NCBI RefSeq assembly: GCF_047495875.1
Contig: NC_092497.1
Span: 65,061,492-65,125,491, forward strand
Length of the DNA: 64,000 bases
Source: Pithys albifrons albifrons
Lineage: Eukaryota > Chordata > Aves > Passeriformes > Thamnophilidae
Reading direction: 5' to 3'
Shown: positions 54,305 through 64,000 of the stretch, one piece after another
Numbering within the stretch: position 1 is the stretch's first letter
Layout of the letters: every line of letters begins with the position of its first letter
Translations under genes and position numbers: made by a program
Notes under the pieces: model-generated
The model's database searches: none
Seen by the model: the letters and a program-made list of their open reading frames with translations, nothing else
What the model was told of the DNA's origin: nothing

Positions 54305-57300
54305 GTCTGTGCCCTTATACCAAGGTCTGGTTGAAGCCCAAGCTCACAGCAGCATGTGGGGTTTCACTGTGGGAAAGGGAAGGACTTCTAGGGAGGAAGA
54401 GCTGGGGCTGGAACACTGCTCTGGGTGCTTTGGATCTTTCTCAATCTGGGTGTGTCTCTGCTGACTCAGGCTGTGCCATGAACTCCCCCAGGGCAGGGGT
54501 GCAGGAGTCTCTGGTGAGCTGCTCACCTGGGATTCACACCTGCCACCCATCTCTCCTAGGCCACACCTGTCTCCTGGGATCCCCATGAGGACCTGGCTGG
54601 AATGAAGGCCACACAGTTCTCCCTGGAAGAGGAAATCCAGAGGATCAAGGAGGCACTTAGCCAGGTGAGCTACCATGAGTCATAGGTTGGAGACAGCAGC
54701 CGGTGCCCTCGCCTGCTCTGTGTGTCAGAGGTTCAGCACCCCTGTGTCTGGCTCCGCGGGATGAATGGAGAGTGCTGCTTGCAGTGCCACACTACCAGGC
54801 TTAGCCAGACTCTATGCTGCCCCCAAAGCAGAACAGGGCAGGGATGGAGGTCCTACAGGTTCCTAGGGACCCTCTCCTGGGGTTCAACTTAGCCACCCCC
54901 CTCTCCTAGGCCACAGATCTCTGCAAGGATCTCTGCAAGGAAGTCAGTGAAATGAAGGCCACGCAGTCCCATATGGAAGAAGACATCCAGATGATCCAGA
55001 AAGCTCTTGGTCAGGTGAGCTGCTACCATTGCAGGAAGGAGGGAGCTAGGCCCCCCACACCTTTCCTGCCCCTCACCACCTCATCCAGCCACCTCTGGCC
55101 TGTGGCCCTGGGTGTCGCCCACCATGAAGGGAACCATGAGGGAAGAGTGGGAAGGGTCCACCAGGAGTCCCCCACCTCTGCCTGTGGGTCAGGACAGTGG
55201 TAGAGCACTGCCTGCCTCAGCCAAAGGGATCCTGAGGCACTTTGAACTAAACAGCCTTGAGAAAAGGTAATATGGGTGCTGGGAAGGATAGAAGGTAAAG
55301 ATGTACCAGTGCAGGACAGCCACAGCCTGCCCAGGGTCCCTCTAGCTTGTGGACAAGATCAGTTGTGGATGCTCTCAGGTCCTGACTACTGCCCATCTTC
55401 TCATCCCACTCTAGGGGAACCTCCAGGATGCTGTTGGTCAGTCACTGGCCCTCAGTGACCAGTCTGCCCCAACCAAGCCCCACTTTTCGGACATGGACAC
55501 CCTGGGGTCATGCCCTGATAACCAAAGCACCACCCCAGGAATACAGACAGAGACCTCCAGTGACCAAAGCAGCACTACCAGCATGCAGCCTGGATCCCAA
55601 GCAGACCACCCAGCAGTGGAAAGAATTACCAGAGACCTGTCTGAGCTCCAGGGCCAAGTGTCCTCCCTGCAGGGCCTAGCCAGTGACCTGCAGGGTGAGA
55701 AGGAGAAGGTGAGCCTGTGGCAGTCCCCAAGGGGAATGAAGGAATACCAGTGGGAGTTGGCAGGGAAGAGGAAGACAAAGGACCTTCATGCTAGGAGAAC
55801 ACTGAGTCCATTCTCTGACTCTGCCACCATCACTATTCCCAGATCAGAGAGCTCAAGGATGCCCTTGGAAAACTACATGTGGCAGATAGCAGAGACCAGA
55901 TCTCCCACCTGAGGTAAGAGGATGAGAGAGGGTTTTTGTATTCCATGAGGCTGCAAGGGAGCTGGGAATGTAGCCAGGAGCATCCAGTTTGGGGGTGAGA
56001 GACACCTCCAGAGTGGCCCTGTGGAAGCTCATCCCACCTATGCCTCCATCTCACTGGCCAGATCTGCACTGCAGGAGATCAAACAGGAGCAGAAGGAACT
56101 GAGAAAGGAGCAAGAGATTATCAAGGCCACGCTGAAGCAGCTGGTCACAGCCAATGAGCTTCAGAAGCAGGTGAGGTCTGGGGGAAGCACTGACACCATT
56201 GCCCCAAACAGCAGGGTGCTCCTGGCCACAACCCTTGTCTGGCTGGGGCTGTCAAGCCCCTGCAGCACTCAGATCTGTTGGCTGCATCTGTCCCACCTCC
56301 TTTTCCTGCAGCTGGATGAGCTGAGGGCAGTGGTGAGGAGCATGGGACAGAAGCAGCCAGAGGCATCAAGCCCTGACCATAGCTCAGACACCAAGGTGCT
56401 GAAGAAGCTTCTGCACAACTATGAGAAACTCCAGAAGCAGGTGGACTCCCTGGTGCCACAGCAGGTGCAGAGGCCACTGCCACAGAAGAGCCAGGTGGGC
56501 AGATGGCATGGAGGGCTTGGGAGGGTGTGTTGGAACCGTCTTGTTGGGTTGTGCTCACTGTAATATGGGGCAGCCCCTCGCTGTCCCCCAAGTTGATTTG
56601 GACAAATTGGAAGCATAGCAGGAAATTAAAGCCTTGATACAAATGTTGTGCTGGCACTGAGGTCTTGTGACACTGGCCAGACAACCCAGATCTGTCTCTG
56701 TGGGGCAGCCAGACACCACTGGCATGGCACCACCTTGTCATCTTCCTCCCTGGAGCAGGATGAGGAGTTGCTGAAGAGCATCCAAGCCACCATTGTGCGG
56801 GTGGAAGGGGACTGTGAGCAGCTCGGCTATGTCACAGGAAGCCTCCGGGATGACCATCGCCAGCAGCAGAAAGATATCGAGGTTGGTGGCTGAACCTCCC
56901 ACAAGGTCAGAGTATGCCCCAGGCACACCCCAGGCTGGGGACCACCAGGAATCTGATCCCCTGCTAACCTGCTCACAGCACTTTGTGGGTTGAAAGGGTC
57001 TTTCCCAGGGTTTTTTTGATAACAGAAATCATGGGTGACTCAGCTGGCCAAGAGGCAGCTCTGACCCTGCTGCAGTGTCATGGGATGCTTTCTATATTGG
57101 AAGGCTCTGTTCCGGTCCCTGGAGGGTCTGGAGAAGAAAGCAGACAAGGAGGACCTACTGCTGCTGGTACAGTCTTGAGGGGCCCATCACCAGCCCAAGG
57201 GATCTCATGCCCCTTATCCTTTGGGTGCCGGGTGGCAGAACTGGCTTGGGTGGTGGCGAGGAGGGTGTGAGTATTTCCAAACTGGCTGCATGTTACTTGC

Positions 57301-60300
57301 CAAGTACCTCTATCTCTCTCTCTGGGTCCCTTTGGCTGACGGGATCAAACCCAAGGAGGGAGACCTGATGGCCCTGCAGGAGCACTTTTACCTCTTTCCC
57401 CAATGCACACTGGCCCTACCTGTTGTACCTCCACCCTGTTCCCATCCTTCCTGCTAGAAAGAGAACAAAGTCACCCTGGGCAGCAAAGTTAGTTGCACCC
57501 AGTTTGAGGCAAGCATGGAGCATCTGGAGGAGAGGATGCAAGAGATACTGAAACGGGTGTTGGGCCAGGAGCAGCACTTGCAGGAGGTCCAGCAGCAGTT
57601 CTGTGATGCACTGGGCTCCAAGGTAAGGAGTACCTTGTCCCTACTGCACAAAACTGGCCCCCTGAGGACTTCAAAGCCTGAGGCAGCATCCCTCTGAGAA
57701 TCTGCTGCCTGGCTTTTCCATGGGTACCATCATGGGCAGCTGGCTAAGGATGTGCATGTCTCCACAGCTGGATCGCCTGGAGCTGGGACCTTTCCAGAAG
57801 CAGCTGCAGGAGAGCTGGGAGAGGATGATCAAGGAGCTCAAGGACCAGATGTCCACCGTGTATGATGATGCTGCAGGAATTAAACAGTGAGTGTAATGGG
57901 CTTTGAGGACAGCATTGGCCTTGTTTCCTCCAGGTGTCCCAGCCAGTACCCATGTGGTACCCTGGTATTGCACAAATATAGCCAGCAAATGGCTGGGTTT
58001 CTGACAAAGCATGCTGCCTGTGCCTTCTCCATCCACCAGTGTCAGGGTCCCCACATCAAAAAAAGGCATGAGGAAGGGCATCTGCTGAACATAGCCCTTT
58101 GAACCAAAACTGGAACTTGGGTGCTGAGAAGCAAGGATGGGGGACAGTCATTCCCCAAGGCAGGAAGTGTGACACACAGTGCCACAGGGCTGGGTCATCA
58201 TCTGCCCTCCTGGCCAGGCACGGGGGGTCATGATGGCTGACAAGGCACTGACACCAGAGTGAAGGCTGGCTTGGATGGCAGCATGGGAGCCTGCACTCTT
58301 GCCCTCACATTCTTGCCTGCCCTGGGCAGCAACAGGCTGCTGCCACAGTTGAGAAGTGCCAGCGTTGCCAAGGCGAGCTTGTCTTTTTTTCCTTTGTGGG
58401 GGGAAAATCAAGCTCCACACCCCGCAGTTCCCTGTGCAAACACTCTGACTCCTTGCAGCAACATGCCCAGCACCTGCTGCTTCCTGCAAGCTGCTGTCTG
58501 TGTGCAGGCAGCCCTGCGGCCTTGCCAGGAGCTCACCCAGCTCTTTCCCCCATTAGGCAGCTGCTGGTCCCTTACAAGTGCCTATCCTGTGACCGGGACC
58601 TCAACATGCAGGTGCCTGGCCCGTGAGTAGCACTAGGCACTGGTGTACTGGGGGGCTGCATGGGTGGTACGGGGGAACATGGGTGCTGGCAGTGTTCTAT
58701 GTCAGGCATCAGGGTTAGGGTATGTGCCTCAGGGACTGACTCTGCTGAGCTCCCTCCACAGCCCTGTCTGTCAGCCAAGGAGTGGGGACCCCTCTGGGAA
58801 TCCCTCCCTGAGGACAGCAGGCAGAGGGATGCTGTGGGGTACAAGTCTATGCAGTTTGGGGTACTACCTGAAGCTGGGGTGCCTTGTTTGTCCATTGTCA
58901 CCCACCTGTGGCTCCTGCCTTCCCCAGGCACATTGACACACTCCCATTCTATCCGCCACTGCCCATCAGCCATGGTGCGCACCCTACTGCTGTCATGACA
59001 GAGGAGCAAGCACAGCAGCACGGTTACAGGTAGGGCACATGGAGACCCATTCCTGGGCCCTGGTGAGCAGGATAATCCTGCTCTGGAAAGGGTGATCCCT
59101 TCCCTAGGCCAGGACAGAAGGGACCTGGACAGGGCAGGGGAGCAGAGAGGGCTACAGAAGGCCATCTGTGCTTGTCCCAGGCCTCTGGGGTTTTAGAGCC
59201 CCTGCTGCACTGCCCCATCCAGCCCTGATCTCAGTGGCACTAATGCCACATGTCATCAGCTGTATCTGGTCTCGGCCTGACCTCAGGCTTGGTGGGGAGT
59301 CAATTCAGCAGGGTAGGACAGGCATGGTCTCCTACAGCAGTTGTAGGGAAGTTGGGAGGGGTATGCTCCACTAGGGAGCCTCCCCTATCCCCTTCCCTGG
59401 AAATGTGGGATGAAGCCCAGGGTACAATGGAGCTGGGCTCTGAGCATCTCTGCCCTGTCCCACAGAAAGGTGGCCAATAGCAGGTTCCACCTCAAGTCGC
59501 AGAGCTGCAGGGGCCAGAACATGTCTAATGCACAGCATAAGGATTTCCTGTGGGTCTCCAAAAAGGTAGGGATGACAAAGGAATGGATACACCAGGGAGC
59601 ACCAAGGCTGGGAGGGGGATGCTGAGCATCTTGGGGGATTCATGCCTCATTCTCCTCAGAGAAAGTTGCATGGGGAGGGTTGCTTGGGGCTGCTGCACTG
59701 GGCCCCACATTGCAGCCAGCTGCTCTCTCCTTCCCAGCCTGGCGTGTCCGAGTTGCTGAGCACAGATAACCTCACTAATCATCATCGGGAGCACGGGCCT
59801 AACCTGGCAGCACAGGACAAGCTGGGTATGGCCCTGTCAGGGCACTGGGGGAAGGGGGAAGGGGGCACCAGCTGTCGATCAGCAGTGGGTGAGCAGAGTT
59901 CTGTGTGCATGGCTAAGCAGGTGGAACTGGGGTCTGGGGCAGACTGAGGAGGGGTGGAAGTAGGATGAATGGGGAGGACTGGTGGATGGGGTAACTTGTC
60001 CCTGGCAGTGCTGGAGCCAGACTGCAGTGTGGGATGGGCCTCGCCAATGTGGGACAACAGCCTGTCTGCTGGAGGGCAGGGGCCAGCACTCTGTCCCCAA
60101 GGGTTTCTGACCAGGAAGGTGCCCCTGCTGCCTAACCCATCCTGGTCTGGCAGAGCTGCCTCCAGCCAGGACTGCCCCTGGGCTGCAAGGGGCCTCACCC
60201 CTGTCCCTTGCGTCCAGGCCCCACTGCCTTGCGAGAGCACCGGCCAGCTTCTGACCCTGGTCACTGATGCCAAGCACCGTGGCATTTGCTGCAAACCCAG

Positions 60301-60313
60301 CCCCACCAGATGA
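53843..60313 (+). CDS. QRICH2: QRICH2-like coiled-coil protein (DUF4795 family), 16 exons
   Basis: Exons joined by phase: 53843-54304, 54560-54664, 54910-55014, 55415-55708, 55843-55913, 56062-56170, 56312-56494, 56759-56881, 57104-57166, 57458-57622, 57768-57886, 58557-58622, 58928-59029, 59466-59565, 59738-59825, 60009-60313. The product is about 819 residues with no internal stop. The N-terminus MASASLLQLLDDAIS resembles the opening of the C16orf96/QRICH2 family. A Pro/Gln-containing linker, Gln/Glu-rich coiled coils and then the DUF4795-like core follow: DDHRQQQKDIE, LEKKADKEDL, SCTQFEASMEHL, YDDAAGIKQ and CLSCDRDLNMQVPGP with a CxxC pair. Mammalian QRICH2 is a testis protein needed for the sperm flagellum; human QRICH2 is about twice as long because of Gln-rich repeats that are absent here. 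The paralogue C16orf96 is the alternative. Exon model inferred by eye; the first donor and the last two exons are least sure. Confidence 0.72.
54560..54664 (+). CDS. QRICH2: QRICH2-like exon 2 (duplicated coiled-coil exon, copy A)
   Basis: 105 bp, CTCCTAG/GCCACA...CCAG/GTGAGC, phase 0-0. Encodes 35 residues including MKATQFSLEEEIQRIKEALS. Paralogous to exon 3. Confidence 0.8.
54910..55014 (+). CDS. QRICH2: QRICH2-like exon 3 (duplicated coiled-coil exon, copy B)
   Basis: Also 105 bp with the same CTCCTAG/GCCACA acceptor and CAG/GTGAGC donor. Encodes ATDLCKDLCKEVSE, then MKATQSHMEEDIQMIQKALG. Confidence 0.8.
55415..55708 (+). CDS. QRICH2: QRICH2-like exon 4
   Basis: 294 bp, CACTCTAG/GGGAAC...GAGAAG/GTGAGC, phase 0-0. 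A Ser/Thr/Gln-rich segment, then a heptad-like run RITRDLSELQGQVSSLQGLA. Confidence 0.75.
55843..55913 (+). CDS. QRICH2: QRICH2-like exon 5
   Basis: 71 bp after ATTCCCAG, ends CACCTGAG/GTAAGA. Encodes IRELKDALGKLHVADSRDQ and ISHL plus a split arginine codon. Confidence 0.75.
56062..56170 (+). CDS. QRICH2: QRICH2-like exon 6 (coiled coil)
   Basis: After CTGGCCAG; completes the arginine codon. Encodes SALQEIKQEQKELRKEQEII, KATLKQLVTANELQKQ, strongly coiled-coil. Donor GTGAGG. Confidence 0.8.
56312..56494 (+). CDS. QRICH2: QRICH2-like exon 7 (coiled coil)
   Basis: After TTTTCCTGCAG; 61 codons including LDELRAVVRSMGQKQ and VLKKLLHNYEKLQKQVDSLV. Donor GTGGGC. Confidence 0.8.
56759..56881 (+). 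CDS. QRICH2: QRICH2-like exon 8 (core start)
   Basis: 41 codons, acceptor TGGAGCAG, donor GTTGGT (weak). Encodes DEELLKSIQATIVRVEGDCE and the family motif DDHRQQQKDIE. Confidence 0.75.
57104..57166 (+). CDS. QRICH2: QRICH2-like exon 9
   Basis: 63-bp exon ALFRSLEGLEKKADKEDLLL, phase 0-0. It carries the KKADKE motif of the family. Acceptor TTGGAAG has a poor pyrimidine tract and the donor is GTACAG, so it is recognised mainly by its protein. Confidence 0.75.
57458..57622 (+). CDS. QRICH2: QRICH2-like exon 10
   Basis: 55 codons after CCTGCTAG: KENKVTLGSKVSCTQFEASM, EHLEERMQEILKRVLGQEQH and so on; donor GTAAGG. Confidence 0.8.
57768..57886 (+). CDS. QRICH2: QRICH2-like exon 11
   Basis: After TCTCCACAG: LDRLELGPFQKQLQESWERM, then DQMSTVYDDAAGIK, ends in a split glutamine codon before GTGAGT. 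Typical of the QRICH2 core. Confidence 0.85.
58557..58622 (+). CDS. QRICH2: QRICH2-like exon 12 (CxxC motif)
   Basis: 66 bp after CCCATTAG: QLLVPYKCLSCDRDLNMQVP, the most diagnostic segment. The CxxC pair is preserved. Donor GTGAGT. Confidence 0.85.
58928..59029 (+). CDS. QRICH2: QRICH2-like exon 13
   Basis: After TCCCCAG: HIDTLPFYPPLPISHGAHPT, then AVMTEEQAQQHGY; split arginine codon before GTAGGG. Confidence 0.75.
59466..59565 (+). CDS. QRICH2: QRICH2-like exon 14
   Basis: After TCCCACAG; 100 bp encoding KVANSRFHLKSQSCRGQNMS and DFLWVSKK; donor GTAGGG, phase 0. Confidence 0.65.
59738..59825 (+). CDS. QRICH2: QRICH2-like exon 15
   Basis: After CTTCCCAG: PGVSELLSTDNLTNHHREHG, then PNLAAQDKL; donor GTATGG, phase 1. 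Confidence 0.6.
60009..60313 (+). CDS. QRICH2: QRICH2-like exon 16 (C-terminus, stop)
   Basis: After CCTGGCAG, phase-consistent with exon 15; a Pro/Gly/Cys-containing tail ending CCKPSPTR and TGA. I do not recognise this tail, so the last exon rests on phase and on a polyadenylation signal 53 bases after the stop. Confidence 0.55.
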
Positions 60314-60365
60314 AGCCAGCACCTGGATAGGTGCAGCTGGGACTGGGTGCGTGAAGCCCTGCATG

Positions 60366-60371
60366 AATAAA
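60366..60371 (+). terminator. AATAAA polyadenylation signal of the QRICH2-like gene
   Basis: AATAAA 53 bases after the TGA, implying a very short 3'UTR. Confidence 0.65.
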
Positions 60372-61120
60372 GATCTGGAACAGCTGCCCAAAGAAAAGAT
60401 TTCTTTCCAAATTAATAAAATTAACCTGTTGTTTTGAATTTTCTAAGAAGGACTGATTTCAAAGCTATCTGCCCTCCCCCTGCCTCAGAGCTGCCACCCC
60501 AAAGCTGGCCAGTTGCCATGGGAAGTGACAAAGGTTCAGTGGTGGCAGGAGCACAGCATGGGTCAGCCCCCAGGCTGGCAGTGTGGGAATACTGGGGCTA
60601 AGTCTCCAGAATGGAGGGGGTGGGAGGAGTAAGGCTAAGGGATCTGAGGGACAGGTGATGTAAGAGCTCCTGTATCTGCATGGTCACTGTCACCTGTGGG
60701 GACAGATGGACCATTAGGGACAGAGCAGATGGCAGGGATGGTGAGGACAGCCGTGACAGTGGGAAGCTGAGCACCCCGTTCTGGAGCTCTGAGCACCCCC
60801 TGCTGGCATCCCACTCGTTTCCTACATTCCCAGCAGGGCGCATTGCTGCTCGGGCTCTACACAAATCGCGTGGTACTGGGCGCCCCAGCCCCTGCCAAGG
60901 AACAGTTCCACTGCAGGGTAACCCCGAGCCTGCTGCACCAGCACCCATATATGGGGGGCAACCAGCCCCCCAGGGACTCCACCTCTTGCCCCCCATATCT
61001 CATGGAGTGGGGGCAACCCCAGCCCCTCCACCTGGCTCGGGGACATTCCCCTGGCCCCACTCCTCCTGCCCCCTTTATTCAGGGGTTACACCTCCAGTAT
61101 TCCCGCACTGCAAGTTCCAG
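60372..61120 (+). other. Downstream flank of the QRICH2-like gene
   Basis: GC-rich, with overlapping open frames on both strands that share no recognisable protein. I see no gene here. Confidence 0.45.
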
Positions 61121-61832
61121 TGTTCATGCATAATCAGGAGGCTAAGCCACCTACTTTCAAGCAGGAAAGCAAGTTTATTTCAGGAACACTACACAGTTTC
61201 CATGACATGTGCAGTGCATTTCCCCTTCCCTCCCTCTTTTCCCTTGCCCCATTTGAGAGAACAGAATGCTTCTTTTTGCACTTTTCTCAGTTAAGGGTTG
61301 TCTGTTTTGTCTCGCAAGTAGACGGTTCTAAGGGAAAGACAAAAGGCGGTTGTTATCGCACATTCTCTTAATGTATGTTTCTTTTAGCCATGACAGGTTT
61401 CTTGAGGAAAGAGGAGTTTCCACCAGTTTACCTCCTCGACCATTTCTTGTGCAGGGTTCCTGCATGCCCCGCACACTGCCCAGCCTGAGAACTCCCCAGA
61501 TGCTCTCCTGCTCCTGCTACCACTGCAACTTTGCCGGTCCCCATGGCACCCTTCCATGCTGCCGCTTTTCCAAGTCAGTTGGGGGGACAGCAATGGTTTA
61601 TGGCCCTTGCTAATGATATGACCACTGTTTGGCCCTGCTTCTCCCAACTGTGTAATTATGCCAGTTGGCCCTCATTGGAAAGGAGGAAATTGACATGATA
61701 AAAATTACCACACCTCCACAGGACCTGCTTCTTAACAGCCTTCTCCTTCATCTAGCTCAAAAACACTTTAAGACGTAAGTCGCAGGTTATGAGGCTCAAC
61801 AAGCTCAGTTGATCAAAGTTCAGTCTATCACA
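61121..61832 (-). mobile_element. Probable LTR (minus strand) with adjacent polypurine tract
   Basis: On the minus strand it begins TGTGATAGACTGAACTTT (61832 leftwards). It carries AATAAA (complement near 61171-61176) about 50 bases before a ...ATGCATGAACA end at 61121. Just upstream on the same strand is a polypurine-tract-like AAAGGGGGCAAT (61833-61844), as expected for a 3' LTR joined to retroviral internal sequence. No duplication is found and no retroviral protein is recognised to the right, so the internal part is lost or too decayed. The left edge could be 61127. Confidence 0.5.
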
Positions 61833-64000
61833 ATTGCCCCCTTTGTCAGTTTTTGGGGGTTTGGTGTGTTTTCTTGTGGAGGATTTGGTGTGCAGCAAAG
61901 CACCAATCACTCGTCACATCTCCAGTGCTGCCCTGGGGGAAATTCAGGTCTAAAGTGTGTCCAAGCACAAAAATTCTTTTACAGAACGTATTTTACAAAA
62001 TTAGGCAAAACCCCCTAAAATTCACCCACAATTCAGAACTATTTTCCTCAGGCCATCCACCAGCTCCACTCATGCTGACTGGGCCCTATAATGCACTATA
62101 GGGTCTCATTCCCTATATTCAGCTGTTAAAAAAGGCCCTTTTTACCTTAAATAAACCCTCAGATGTTTTTTGGAGGATTTTGGGCAACAAGGGAATCTGG
62201 GGGCAAAAACATCCTGCTTCGCTTCCTTTGGGGGGAAAAAAACCTCTTCTCAGAGCAGGTGAAGTTACGAAATGGAGGAAATGAAACAAAATTATTACAT
62301 TTTATCCCAATAAATTGGATAAGAAGAGGGGGAAAGGCCAGTAGAGTGGGGAACTGAGCAAACTGGTGACACTTGGAGGGATTTATGCCCCCCTTCAACC
62401 ATAATTTGGGTTAATTCTGGAAGGGTTTAGGGATACTTTTCTAACTGTTTCCTGCTCACCTCCACTGTTAGTGCTGATAATACCAAATCTTATTTTCACT
62501 TAGAAGGCAACAGTTTTCTAAACAAAAAGGAGATGGGGATTTGGTTTAACAGCACTTTCTCTTCGAGGCAGCAGTACAAAGCTCACCTCTTCTTAACCAG
62601 TTCCTCCCTAATTCGAGGATTTCTTCCCTGTGGGCATCACTTGGAGGTGGCAAATCCCTCTTTCCCAGAACACTGGCTGTTCCTTTGGGTAAAAGGCCCC
62701 AGATGGAGCAAACCTCCCCAAAATCAGAGGATTAAAAACCCTGACACCCCGTTTTTCACCAGAGCTGTACTTTTTGGGGCAAAATACACAACTGGTGTTT
62801 TCTCCTTTGGGTGTAACGAGCTGCTGATTTTAGTGTCTTTTGAGTCTCTTTTTTTCAACGCCTGCCAAAACCTGCCAATTATTAACCTACACAGTTGTAG
62901 ACCCGACCTGTATCATACTTTTTTTTCACTTAAAATGAACTTCAGTGAGCAGGGGAGGTTTAATGTGACAACTCGCATGGAGGACCTGCAGTCCTCACTC
63001 AGGTCTGTCCCTCGGTGCCTGCCACACTTCCTTCAGGGGCATACTTCCAACTCCAGTCTGATTCTAAGGGTGTTAGTGGGAGAGGAGCAGCATGGGGAGA
63101 AGTAGGATAAACCACCATCCCCAGAAATGCTCATTCTCAAGCACCAAACCCTACCAAAATGCATCTGCCTCCCACCCTGGGCTCCAGCCTTGTAGAAAAA
63201 GCTTCAACTTCTGTGGAAGAAAAACCAGCTATTCCCCAAAGTCTCTTTTTATTGGCTGGTACAAGGTGTCTCTGTCACTTGAGAGGGTTTCAGGGTTCAT
63301 GAGGCTGCAGTGGCAGCCCTGTAGGAGTGCTGCGGGGCACATCTGCTGGCTCTGCTCTAGGAGTGGGGGCTGTGCACTCTCCCCGCCCAAGGATCTGCCA
63401 TTGGAACTGCTGGTGGTGTGCTGGTGAGCTGCCTTCAAGGAAAAGAGACTGATTCCCCTACTGCCAATGCTGGAGAGCCAGCTCTGGGCCTGCTGAGCTA
63501 TGCAGAAAGGAAGATTTTTTTTTATGTCTATGCTTCATTTTTTTTCTAGGTACCTTCAAATTAAATATCCATAAAGCTCTTCAGATGAAAAGTGGATGAA
63601 ATGGAGTGTTGGAAGCTCATCTGTTGGAGCAGGATGCAGCAAAGAAGCACTTTGATTTACACATCGCTGGGCCTTGTCTTTTAAGGGAGACAGCACCAAA
63701 GACTAATTTTACCATGAACGAAACAAGGAAACAAGTAATTATACAACTGACCAGGACTGTAATTTGGGTTTAGAGGTGACATGTGGGTTTGTCAAGGCAC
63801 TTATTTAAAATTAGGGCCTCAAAGACAAAAGCAGTCATCTTCCCTGCTGCCTCTCCTGAGGTTTCTCGTCTTCCTCAGTCTGATGTCAAGTGTCTGTGAA
63901 TGGGGAGGCAAGTCTGGCAGTGAAGGTGGAGCAACTGGGGCTGTAAGAAGTATCCCTGCCCAGTCCTGCCTCTAGCTGCTGCTAACAGCTCTTATTACAA
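61833..64000. other. Unclassified region to the window end
   Basis: About 2.2 kb with G/C homopolymer-rich patches and a 190-codon plus-strand frame (62533-63105) lacking any family signature. If the LTR on the left is real, the first part may be decayed retroviral internal sequence on the minus strand. No supported gene. Confidence 0.35.

Noticed and set aside
56145..56741. 198-codon minus-strand frame in the GC-rich gene
   Set aside because: Antisense shadow of QRICH2-like exons 6-7 and introns; no family resemblance and codon choice follows the plus-strand exons.
58572..59165. 197-codon minus-strand frame
   Set aside because: Antisense of exons 12-13 and the intron between them in high-GC sequence; no recognisable domain.
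59782..60391. Two minus-strand frames of 170-174 codons
   Set aside because: They overlap the phase-consistent last exons of the plus-strand gene and look like GC-driven chance frames.
60680..61294. 204-codon plus-strand Pro-rich frame after the QRICH2-like gene
   Set aside because: No start context, family or splice support; it runs into the probable LTR. Low-complexity composition explains the openness.

Overview
The window is vertebrate nuclear DNA, almost certainly from a bird. It holds interrupted genes with GT/AG introns, CR1 LINE 3' ends finishing in the ATTCTATG-type octamer, and TG...CA solo LTRs of the kind common in Neoaves. Nothing prokaryotic is visible. In birds SLC1A1 is Z-linked (established knowledge), so this is probably chromosome Z; the species cannot be fixed from the sequence.

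Layout. From 1 to about 52.3 kb the + strand carries most of SLC1A1 (EAAT3/EAAC1, the neuronal/epithelial glutamate-aspartate transporter). Eleven coding exons lie between 9,065 and 50,459. They correspond to all of the protein except the first ~30 residues, whose exon must lie upstream of base 1. The introns are long and AT-rich. Intron 2 (22 kb) is the repeat sink. It has a CR1 inside another CR1 (11.3-12.7 kb), a sense CR1 (17.9-18.6 kb) and a four-layer nest of retroelements (22,291-28,322). The nest can be read exactly from target-site duplications: a minus-strand ERVL-type solo LTR holds a plus-strand solo LTR of the same family. That LTR holds a nearly intact RTE-type LINE (endonuclease, reverse transcriptase, C-terminal zinc finger, trinucleotide tail), which in turn holds an ERVK-type LTR.

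At about 52.8 kb the sequence changes abruptly to GC-rich DNA with short introns. A degenerate ~37-bp minisatellite precedes a compact 16-exon gene (53,843-60,313, + strand) of the QRICH2/C16orf96 (DUF4795) family, predicted at ~819 residues with no internal stop. Two of its exons are a tandem duplicate. QRICH2 is a sperm-flagellum protein in mammals. Downstream are a probable minus-strand LTR with a polypurine-tract-like flank (61.1-61.8 kb) and about 2 kb that I cannot classify.

The two genes are co-oriented but have no evident functional link. SLC1A1 moves glutamate across the plasma membrane; the QRICH2-like protein is a coiled-coil structural protein. The most noteworthy object is the RTE-type LINE. 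RTE elements are absent from most birds and are known in some lineages by horizontal transfer (AviRTE), so this copy and its dated nest deserve a direct comparison.
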